Positions 11,801 through 21,136 of a DNA stretch of 21,136 nt are shown piece after piece. Below the pieces are notes generated by a model. The model saw only the letters and a list, made by a program, of their open reading frames with translations. It was not told where the DNA came from and did no database searches. The stretch comes from Ophioceras dolichostomum (Eukaryota; Ascomycota; Sordariomycetes; Magnaporthales; Ophioceraceae). The translations under genes and the position numbers were made by a program. Position 1 is the first letter of the stretch. Every line of letters starts with the position of its first letter. Location of the stretch: the NCBI GenBank assembly GCA_003049485.1, contig PYST01000457.1, forward strand, positions 5,462-26,597. The letters run 5' to 3'.

Positions 11801-14026
<2,226 letters not shown>

Positions 14027-15565
14027 CCTCAATACTAACTAAGGAAGGTAGGCAGTTCTCAAACTCTAGATGGGATAGGAACGGTGTGTCTGAACAGGTT
14101 GGTGTTTGTGTTACTGATCCGGCCTAAGTAGCCTCGTCGTCGAAGTGTATGGCCCGAATTCGTTGTTTTGTTCTTCACTCAATAGAATGATATGTGATTG
14201 ATGATGATGGTTCACTGCAAATAGCATGTCTAGCTCCTTCCTCCCATCGAAAGCGGGAAGTCGCTCCTGATTATATATCCCGGATCGCAACATACAACAC
14301 AACCTCGAGAATTTTTCCATTTCCCCTCCTGCAGTACTTTCTTCAGCTCCCTAATAACATGCAACTCGCGGCATGACGCCCAGCCCAGCAGGGCAAAGCA
14401 GCCTTGTGGCGGGTGACGATTCGAATTCGGGGGACTAACGTGTGACGTGCCTGGGGTGGCGGCCAATCGCATTGCTTCCTGGGAATACGACCTGCAACAT
14501 CGCGAGATACGGGTGAGCAGGAAAGTACCTAACATAGACAGCCGCAAACACCTGCCGTGTCGTCGGGTTCCCAATTGGGATTCATGCCACGAGCGACGGT
14601 AGGGGTCCTGTTCTGTTGGGTACTGCTAGATTACCTGTACCTGCTTAATGCTGCCCATCATGCGTCATTTTCTCGCGACTTTGCATCCGCTTCGAAAAGC
14701 TCGAGAGATTTTTTTCTTCTCACCCGTCGCACCAAACATAGCCACGGGACACAGCACATTCCAGGCGTTTCCCGGGCTTCTCCGTGTCGTTTCTAGAAAC
14801 CTTCTTGAGAAAACCTACGTCAGTCAAGCAACATATGCGGGCAGTCGGCGGAGTTCACTTGACCGCTGCTGCTGCTGCTGCAGCAGCATCTCGTTTTCCT
14901 CGCTTACATTCCGCAACTAGCACGTTATGCTCCACGACGCTTGCGAGTACTAGTCGGTCAGCACTCTCTTCTGACCACCACAACCCCAGGCTCTCTCAAT
15001 CTCTGCAGTGGTTCCCAGCAATTTGGCTCCCATTGCAGTCTGTGCGGGATCTCGGCACGCTGGGCTGGACACTGGGCTGGCCTGGTATGGAATAAGTGCC
15101 CGGGTACGCATTCCACATCATAGCAGCTGGCAGGGGCCAGGATGGATTGGTATAATCGGCACGCATCGTCACCACCAGCATATTCCCGATAACGCAATCG
15201 AAATCTTTCTTAGCATCCGTACGGAGATCCATTTCACACCGCTCCAAGTGAGGGTGTCGGCAAACCACGTGCATAATCACGTGGCCATATCTGCCAGATA
15301 CACCTCCCAATCCGTTCAAGGGCTGCTGTGCGATGACTAATTAATTCCACCTCCATTCTTCTTGAATTCGCATCACATCGCGGGACATAAGATCAAGATG
15401 TCCCTAAAAATGACGGGTGCCATGGCTCATAAAATGCGTTCCTCGAGCCGGCGCTCGATTTTCCTCATGGCCCATTTGCCACGGACAGGGCGAAGCTTCG
15501 GCATCTCTGTGCCTTGCGGATAGCGTTGAACCATTTTCCATTTTCATCATCATCACCATGCTATC
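14027..15565. other. Divergent intergenic/promoter region
   Basis: About 1.5 kb separates the start codons of the RTA1-like gene (minus) and the FTA2-like gene (plus), so it should hold both promoters. No frame in it is convincing. It contains a CTG/CAG block with a perfect palindrome centred at 14880/14881 (TGCTGCTG then CAGCAGCA) and a double CACGTG palindrome at 15265-15284. Confidence 0.65.
15265..15284. promoter_or_regulatory. Palindromic pair of CACGTG E-boxes
   Basis: Two CACGTG boxes (15266-15271 and 15278-15283) are separated by CATAAT, and the outer bases extend the dyad to CCACGTG...CACGTGG. They lie about 280 bp upstream of the FTA2-like start codon. CACGTG is the core for fungal bHLH factors (Cbf1, Pho4 and SREBP-like families). 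Direct evidence of binding is absent. Confidence 0.5.
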
Positions 15566-16769
15566 ATGTACCCCGGCTGGCCGCTGTCGAGCGCGGACTT
15601 GGTGCCGTTGCCGCAATGCGACGGCCCCAAGCTGAAGCCGTTCGACTTCGACGGTGGCAAACAGAGAATCGAGTTCCTCGAGCATTTCGGCGAAGGGCTC
15701 CACACGCACGTGTTCAAGGTGCAGATCGGCTGGCGGATTTACGCACTCAAGCTGGTAGGTATACCCCTGTGGACTGGCGGATGGACGGATGGGGATGGTG
15801 GGATGGGATGGGGGTTGTTGGGTGGTGGTGTTGTTATTTGCTGGGCAATTGACGGTGGATTTCGCTAACTCTGGTCCTGTTTTCTCTCCTCCGCAGTTCC
15901 GTTTCGTCCTTGACGACGACTGGCTGAGGCCCGCCCGTGACCTGCCGGAAGACCGGGAGATGATGAGCGCCTTTTACAACTACGCGGAGCCCCTCAGCTG
16001 CGAATGCCGCGCCTTCGGACGGCTGCAGGAAGCCGGCCGCGAGAGGCTTGCGGTCGAGTGCTTCGGCTATGTGCTACTGGACGAGGACCACGAGCGCGAG
16101 CTGCACAGCCGGTTCCCAGACGTCCAGATCAACGGCAATATAGAGTACCCCGGGGGGCCCGACGACGAGACGCGGGCGCGCTTCCCGGGACAGGACGGTC
16201 GGGCACCTCCCATTCGCGGCATCGTGAAGGAGTTTGCGCCGCCGGTCAAGGAGGGCGACCTGCAGAGGGCCGTGTTCCGCAAATATCTCGGCGACGTCAA
16301 GCGGCTGCAGCAGCTCGGCATCTTGAAAATCGACGTCGGGACCCGGCAGCTGGTGGGGGGCGACGGCAAAACCGCAGACTTCAGCACGGCCATCACCGTG
16401 CCGCACTTCGTGACGACGCCCGAGTTGAACCCGCGCCTAACGCCCCGAATGTGGTCCGCCATGGAGTTTGAAACCTTTCGGTTGTGCCTGGACGACTATT
16501 GCGAATTCGACTGGATGGTGGAGGCTTGGAACCGGGGATACGCCGACGAAAAGGGCACCATCGCGTTGCGCGCATTCCCCGGTGCCAACGGCTCTCCGGT
16601 GCTGAAGAAGTATAATCTGAGGCGCAAGGCCGCCGACGGGGAACGCGTACTTACCTGTACGACTGGTAAAGGAAGACCAAGGGAATCAGCAAGCGAGTAC
16701 GTCTGCGTGCCAGACCTCGCATGTGGTTCTAGGACTGTGGCCAGAATGCTTCGAAGGCTGGTTGGCTGA
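15566..16769 (+). CDS. FTA2-like protein with degenerate kinase fold, two exons
   Basis: Exon 1 is 15566-15754 and exon 2 is 15897-16769, split by a 142-nt phase-0 intron (GTAGGT donor, GCTAAC branch point, CGCAG acceptor), giving 353 aa. The sequence resembles the fungal 'kinetochore Sim4 complex subunit FTA2' family, a kinase-like fold heavily duplicated in filamentous fungi. Residues 41-53 (FGEGLHTHVFKVQ) match a glycine loop and YALK at 59-62 the ATP-binding lysine. IRGIVKEFAP lies at 169-178. GILKIDVGTRQ (204-214) corresponds to the catalytic loop and ADFSTAITVPHF (223-234) to the DFG region, with DFS in place of DFG. TPELNP, the DDYCEFDWMVEAWN block at 262-275 and RAFPGANG (288-295) follow. 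Activity is doubtful because no HRD is visible. A true kinetochore role is not implied for dispersed paralogues. The tail after ERV (315) may be altered: a +2 frame there reads TYLYDW, suggesting a one-base indel or another intron (a GTAAAG donor near 16664 and a TCTAG acceptor near 16731 could be used). Confidence 0.75.
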
Positions 16770-16784
16770 GGGATTCTCAGGTGG

Positions 16785-17314
16785 TCACCGCCCAGTTGAA
16801 GTGGGATTACAAAGATGGGTTGATATTTCCACGGGCTTAACCCATCGTGCCACATCGAAATTCTTGCCTGTAATGACGAGCGAGACGAGGTGGTCGACCT
16901 TCACTGGATACTGCCCAGCGGAAAGGCGTACGAAGGTGTTGTCGGCCTTCGTGATTCTGTGCTGCAAGTGCACGCTCGTGTACAGGCTGAGCTGCTGCTG
17001 CTTCGCAAAACCGAGCGTCGGGCGCAGCAGTCGGTCGTTCCACTCGATCAAGCCGAGGATTTCGGCCGGTTTGGCTATCTCTACGCGTTGAGAACCCGTC
17101 CGGTACGAGACGCATCCGCCAGCTGCTCGGCCGGGATATCGAGATCGAGAACGTGTCCATAGCTCTCGTTGAGCGTGTCGAGATTGAAGTCTTCCCACGC
17201 CGTGACTGTAACGTGGGCCACTCGCCCCTAGTATTCCTGCTGCCTTTCGTCTTGCAGGGCACCGCCGGCTTCGACTGCGCGAGAACGCGGCGCAGGGTTG
17301 TCGTGTGTGAATTC
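16785..17314 (-). pseudogene. Broken gene of an unrecognised fungal family
   Basis: Coding-like sequence is spread over two minus-strand frames. The upstream frame (17314 down to about 17095) reads DNPAPRSRAVEAGGALQDER, then an in-frame TAG at 17228-17230, then HVTVTAWEDFNLDTLNESYG and VLDLDIPAEQLADASRTG. It ends at a TAG at 17081-17083, but the next frame continues smoothly with QRVEIAKPAEILGLIEWNDR and LRPTLGFAKQQQLSLYTSVH, then LSAGQYPVKVDHLVSLVITG, stopping at 16785. The switch fits loss of one G in the GGG at 17095-17097. An acceptor reading of the first TAG (…ATACTAG) is possible, which would make it an intron end instead of a nonsense codon. No start or complete C-terminus is visible, so it is probably a 5'- and 3'-truncated relic. 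I do not recognise a domain. It converges tail-to-tail on the FTA2-like gene, 15 bp away. Confidence 0.55.
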
Positions 17315-17317
17315 TCA

Positions 17318-17660
17318 GCCATGTTACTTAGGTTACTTAGGTACCTACTAGGTATCTTGCTTGGAGCGCTGGACGCTATTGTTCCACTCGGTGCGCGGGC
17401 GAAGGCACAGACATCTGGATTGATGAGACTCTTTGTTCTGGAACGACGTATTTAGTCAAAACCGTCCAAGCATGCACAAATCTTCGCCAGCCTTGGCAAT
17501 GCACTCCCGAAAGGTTATCCAGAACAATCAAAGAACGCCATCATAGCATAACGCCATCGCAATAAACACGCAACAGTGAACAGTAAACAGAAAGAAAAAG
17601 TCGAGGGGAAAAAGGAAGGATATCCATCGCCCCTCTGTGCTTGGGGCTCATCGTTGCTCG
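17318..17660. other. Spacer with TAGGTA-type repeats
   Basis: No gene is supported. The stretch contains two tandem copies of TTACTTAGG (17324-17341) followed by the dyad TACCTA-C-TAGGTA (17342-17354), and an A-rich part around 17560-17620 next to the kinase relic's stop. Confidence 0.55.
17324..17354. repeat. Tandem TTACTTAGG plus TACCTA/TAGGTA dyad
   Basis: Two 9-bp direct repeats abut a 6-bp inverted repeat with a 1-nt centre. Similar TAGGTACCT-like strings occur near 1276, 2534, 3380 and 10428, so this is a dispersed spacer motif. Confidence 0.6.
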
Positions 17661-19350
17661 TCAACGTCTCTCTCGCGCATTCGACATCCCAGGAGGGGTG
17701 TCAACTCGCCAGGACATGGCCAACAGGCTCTTCTCCTGCTCCTTCTCCCTCTCCTGCTCCTTCTCCCTCTCCTGCTCCTTCTCCCTCTCCGGCTCCTTCT
17801 CCCTCTCCGGCTCCTTCTCCCTCTCCGGCTCCTTCTCCCTCTCCGGCTCCCTCCCAACGAGGCCTCTTTCTACAGCCCTCCAGACCTGCTCTGCCAGCCG
17901 CTTCTGCGCCAGACGATGCTGCCGGGTCCGGGGTTCGGCGGCAGCGGGCAGCGCGCGCGAGGGGCCTGGGTCTCCTCCCCTCTGCTGCTTCCTGACGCCC
18001 CCCTGACGTAACGGGGTTACGACAGGTTGCCGGCGGAGGTTGGGGATCTCCCTGCGGCCGGGGTGAGGGGCGTACATGGTCAGCGGCCTGATGGGTGGCA
18101 CTCTACCCTTCCCTTTGTTGTTGCCCGTGTTGCCGCCTGTGTTGTTGCCGCCTGCGTTTCCCCAGGCCGGGGGAGCGGGCGCGGTCGATGGCCCGCCGGC
18201 GGCTGTGTCGTTCTCGGCCGATTTGGCCGCTTTGAGTCGCGCGGCGGACAGGCCTACGACGTTGAAAAGGCGGACAATCATCTGTCCAGCCGAGGCGCGG
18301 TGTTCGGGTATTATTCTCGCCATCGGCTCCAAGCGAGGCCAGGCGCCTGTCGCGCTTTGGACGGCCGCTAGGACGTCGGCGTAGCTACGGTAGTCGTCAA
18401 GGTCGAAAGGGACCCCGGGATGAATATCGATGAGCGTGACGAAGAGGGACCAGACGTCCATCTTCGGACTTTGGCCGTAGTCGCCAAAGGCCTTCACGAC
18501 TTCGGGCGCCTTGTACCCTGGAGAGCCACACTGTGTTTTGGCGTAGTTGGCGTGGTTGACGAAGCCGAAGTTGGACACCTGGGAAAAGAAGTCACTAGCA
18601 TCCTTCGGCTCCGGCCTTTTCGGGAACCTGTCCATATAGAGGATGTTTTCTGCCTTGATATCTCGGTGGCACAGCTTGTGGGAGGCGAGAAAGTCGAGGG
18701 CAGATAGCGTCTGCTTGAGGACGTGCGTGACCAGATCGTCTGGCGGGATTAGGTTGCCTTTGGAGAGTTTCCTCAGATGACCGTCGCGGGCTGGCATGAA
18801 AATTTCGATGATGTTGGTCACCCAGCCTTTGGAGCTATGAAGTTGGATAATGTGCTTCTGTTGTCTGGTTAGAGAAACTCTTTCGAGATTCCGTCTCCTA
18901 CAGGTTTTGCAGCGGGAAGGGGGGGATTTGGGTTTTATCACGCACGTGTGGGTAAGTTTCCAGAGCCTTTGACCTCGCGGTGTATCATGTCTTGTCTGTT
19001 CACTCTATCTCCGTCTCCTTCCGAGTTGATGACCTTCACGGCCATCCAGCTGCCAGACGCCTGACCTTTAGTTTTAAAGACATTGCCGAAGCCCCATTTC
19101 CGAGAGCCACCCGTGAGTTGGGAACCTCCTTGATGGTAAATGTCTTTGTCAAGTGCAACCTTGTGAAGTAGCAGGAGCGAAGATCACTGAGAGATACCTC
19201 GGTTGGCGCAAGTCGCGCGGCAACAGGATGTGCAAGCTGCTTAAAATACTCCTCTTTGATGAAGTCCCGATAATCAGATAGGTCGTTAAAACGACTCTTC
19301 CTCTTCTCCTTGTTCGACCCTTGACAGTCTCCGAAGGCCCGCGCAGCCTT
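17661..19350 (-). pseudogene. Serine/threonine protein kinase, probably pseudogenised, with charged repeat tail
   Basis: Kinase motifs run in order on the minus strand: glycine loop WGFGNVF (about 19081-19102), ATP lysine in MAVKVIN (AAG 19034-19036), helix-C Glu in IHREV, KHIIQLHSSKGW, catalytic loop CHRDIKAENIL (HRD at 18660-18668), SNFGF where DFG is expected (AAC at 18570-18572), CGSPGYKAPEV, and MDVWSLFVTLIDIHPG. One intron fits at 18858-18945 (GTGCGT donor, CTAAC, CAACAG acceptor) and joins ALETYPH to KHIIQL at the normal kinase spacing. Two single-base shifts break the frame: a probable missing C near 19174-19175 (…LSDLRS to LLLHKVALDKDIYH) and an extra base in the A run at 18968-18970 (HREV to ALET). 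Upstream coding runs to a TAG at 19351-19353 with no start codon. A 38-nt GT-AG excision (19163-19200) would also restore the first shift but is unusually short. The C-terminal half is low-complexity (Gly/Asn, then EPEREK repeats). DFG to NFG would remove the Mg-binding Asp. Sequencing error is the main alternative. Confidence 0.7.
17736..17850 (-). repeat. 18-bp coding minisatellite (EPEREK/EQEREK)
   Basis: Six full 18-nt copies (17736-17843) and a partial seventh encode a highly charged hexapeptide repeat at the C-terminal tail of the kinase-like frame. Two unit types alternate by block: cTGctcc (Gln) for the three distal copies and cGGctcc (Pro) for the rest. The frame stays open through all copies. 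The encoded tail is probably a charged helix or disordered. Confidence 0.9.
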
Positions 19351-19385
19351 CTAGAAGGTGAACTGGCGCAACGGTCGTATGATAA

Positions 19386-21136
19386 TTACGGCCCGTAGTG
19401 AACAAACTGCGCCCAGTACAACGGCATCCCCCATCCCCTCGCTTTGACTATCATCACAGCCTTTCGCAGCGCCGCAGCAACATCATCATTGTCCCAACGC
19501 ATCCCTTTTTGACCGAGCAACGCCGTGTAGAATCCACCCGCAATCTCTACGCATATTCTATCGTTGGACGGCCACAGACAACCCACTACGTGAGGAAAGC
19601 CGGCCACCTGGAATCCACTTACTACATGGATTACCTCGTCTGTTAGTCGCATCGCTTTGTTTTCTGCCGTCGAGCAGGCCGAGAGATAGGCCAGGCGGGC
19701 GTGCACGAGACCAAGCTCCGAAACCGTCTGCACAGTCAGGCGGTCCTGCTCCGGTGCTCTGCCCTCACACTTCTGCAGGATCAGTCCGCTATTAGAAGGG
19801 TCTGAGTAGTCCGTGGATCCGTGACAAGCGAAGTGTGCAACTGAGCAGTGCGGCAGGCGTTCGATGAGCCTGTTTACGCTTGGCTGGTTAAGCGACTCTG
19901 ATAGGAGGTGCGTGCCTGTTATATCGAGGATCTTATCCTTCTCTTTTGCAACACCAGGAAGATCAGGAGGTTTTGGAGAGCCCGGCGTAGTTGACATGGT
20001 CGCTATTAAAAGCGTGCCATCTATTTTGTTTGTGGCATTGGCTCGGCTGCGGGCATATGCAAGTGCCTTGATCGACGGGACGTATGATGAGACGGCCTTG
20101 CTGTACAGATTATCTGTCGAGCTTGCAGAATGTGTCCCTGCCGCGTGGAACGGCATCGAAGCGGCGAGTCCGGTCCCGATCCACCATATTCTGGGCAGGT
20201 CCGATGAGTCGTGAATGGCCAAGACCTCGTCGAGCACCGGCTGGACACACGCCTGCCACAACCAAAGCAGGTACTCAAGGTATTCTTTGTTTTTCTGTGA
20301 ACGCTCTGATCGTCTCCCTCCGTGCCAGTCTTTGCTAAGCCACATAGCCGCCTCTGAGGCAGACAGCTTTGGTAGGTTGAGGGTTTTGATAGTTTTGGCA
20401 GACACGATAATAGCATCGCTTCGGAATGTTGTCAGGTTGATGATGATGATACTGCCATCCACAGCACATTCTTGCATCTGAGCAACGGTTTGACCCTGTA
20501 AGAATCGCTCATTGCCCGGGATGCTTCTGATTTTCTCAATGCAGAGCTCCATCTCGGCTGCAGCTTCGCAGCGGCGCTTCAGCATCAGTCTTTCTGCTGC
20601 ATTCTGCATTCCACTTCGAACTGGCCTGTTAAACTCCTCTCGGAGTTCTTCGTAGCGGCGGGCAACATCGGGATGCTGTTGTGCGAGAGAGGATATGTCG
20701 CTCCGAGCATCGATGAGTTGACCCAGTATGACAGCACGGCCTTTCTCGAGATATAGAAGTGCGTCTTCGAGACGGTCGGATTCGAGGTGGAATGCGCAAA
20801 GATCGGCAGCCACTCCAGCAAAGGTTTTAACGACGAACTGCTGGTCTGCTTGGTTAAGCAGCCGGGTGTTGACTGTTGGTAACAGATCGATAACATCCTT
20901 GCCAAGCTGAGTAGCCGATGATATAACGACATTGGTGTTCGGGGCCTCGCGAAGCTCGGCAAAGAGCTGTAGATATAGAGCAGCGGATTTGATACGATCA
21001 AACGGAACAGCTGTACCACAGCTCCAGGCTTTTTGAAGATGCTCTAAGGCCTCTTCGAGGTCTCGCATCTCGCCGGTCCTCTCGTACCGGCGACCGAGCT
21101 TGTTCCCGAGGTTGTTTAACCTCCCTGCCCGGTCGG
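19386..21136 (-). CDS. TPR-CHAT protein, caspase-like protease domain (5' part outside window)
   Basis: The frame is open from the right edge to the stop at 19386-19388, 583 codons including the stop. The methionine at 21066-21068 is internal: coding continues upstream with RLNNLGNKLGRRYERTGE, a degenerate TPR of the fungal 'RLNNLGxxLGxRYxRTGxxxDLEEAL' type, so the N-terminus and further TPRs lie beyond the window. Counting from that Met, residues 80-120 (…YLEKGRAVILGQLIDARSD) and the helical 135-180 linker precede the CHAT domain at about 200-560. The putative catalytic His is H416 in AHFACHGSTD (codon 19821-19823) and Cys is C465 in YLSACSTAE (19674-19676), with VVGCLWPSND and the usual CHAT ending PLYWAQFVHYGP. 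CHAT is a caspase/separase-related cysteine protease fold; TPR-CHAT proteins act in cell death or proteolytic signalling elsewhere. No introns are needed within the window, and unlike its neighbour the frame is undamaged. Target and activator are unknown. Confidence 0.88.
   Translation of the reverse strand, partial: DRAGRLNNLGNKLGRRYERTGEMRDLEEALEHLQKAWSCGTAVPFDRIKSAALYLQLFAELREAPNTNVVISSATQLGKDVIDLLPTVNTRLLNQADQQFVVKTFAGVAADLCAFHLESDRLEDALLYLEKGRAVILGQLIDARSDISSLAQQHPDVARRYEELREEFNRPVRSGMQNAAERLMLKRRCEAAAEMELCIEKIRSIPGNERFLQGQTVAQMQECAVDGSIIIINLTTFRSDAIIVSAKTIKTLNLPKLSASEAAMWLSKDWHGGRRSERSQKNKEYLEYLLWLWQACVQPVLDEVLAIHDSSDLPRIWWIGTGLAASMPFHAAGTHSASSTDNLYSKAVSSYVPSIKALAYARSRANATNKIDGTLLIATMSTTPGSPKPPDLPGVAKEKDKILDITGTHLLSESLNQPSVNRLIERLPHCSVAHFACHGSTDYSDPSNSGLILQKCEGRAPEQDRLTVQTVSELGLVHARLAYLSACSTAENKAMRLTDEVIHVVSGFQVAGFPHVVGCLWPSNDRICVEIAGGFYTALLGQKGMRWDNDDVAAALRKAVMIVKARGWGMPLYWAQFVHYGP

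Noticed and set aside
15278..15284. ATCACGTG as a CDEI centromere element near an 'FTA2' gene
   Set aside because: Point-centromere CDEI elements belong to budding yeasts; filamentous ascomycetes have regional AT-rich centromeres, and this is a GC-moderate gene region.
17736..17850. Regular repeats as a CRISPR-like array
   Set aside because: The 18-nt units are directly tandem with no spacers and are in frame in a coding sequence; the organism is a fungus.
19348..19388. CHAT and kinase joined by a 39-nt intron into one protein
   Set aside because: A GTAATT...TAG excision is possible but joins the CHAT end to the wrong kinase frame and would destroy the canonical CHAT C-terminus.

Overview
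The window is nuclear DNA from a filamentous ascomycete (Pezizomycotina, most likely Sordariomycetes). The signs are short spliceosomal introns with GTAAGT/GTGAGC-type donors and CTAAC branch points, C/G-ending codons in the genes against CT- and microsatellite-rich spacers, TAGGTACCTA-like motifs in the spacers, and fungus-specific families (RTA1-like 7TM protein, FTA2-like kinase fold, TPR-CHAT). Nothing prokaryotic (operon, ribosome binding site, CRISPR) was seen. The species cannot be named from sequence alone.

Layout. 1-4860: no convincing gene; short hairpins and simple repeats. 4861-6573 (-): intronless gene for a 570-aa, Gln/Thr/Ser/Pro-rich, probably disordered protein of unknown function. 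6574-11800: 5.2 kb without a convincing gene, holding a G-quadruplex motif and one possible exon relic near 9.0-9.2 kb. 11801-14026 (-): four-exon RTA1-family 7TM gene, reconstructed here; its 813-nt first intron is almost entirely an uninterrupted (GA/CT)366 microsatellite. 14027-15565: divergent promoter region with a palindromic double E-box. 15566-16769 (+): two-exon FTA2-like kinase-fold gene. 16785-17314 (-): broken gene of an unrecognised family. 17661-19350 (-): protein-kinase gene that looks pseudogenised, with two single-base indels, DFG changed to NFG and no start codon. 19386 to the right edge (-): TPR-CHAT gene, cut by the window end, with the CHAT His and Cys present.

How the parts may work together. 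The right third (15.5-21.1 kb) looks like an accessory cluster: a kinase-like FTA2 paralogue, two decayed genes, and a TPR-CHAT caspase-like protease whose stop lies about 35 bp from the kinase reading frame on the same strand. CHAT proteases act in regulated cell death and immunity in other systems, so a recognition or cell-death role for this cluster is a reasonable hypothesis; nothing in the window proves it. The left part is ordinary gene-poor fungal sequence. The most striking structural feature is the (CU)366 tract in an intron whose splice sites and exact TACTAAC branch point all look intact.
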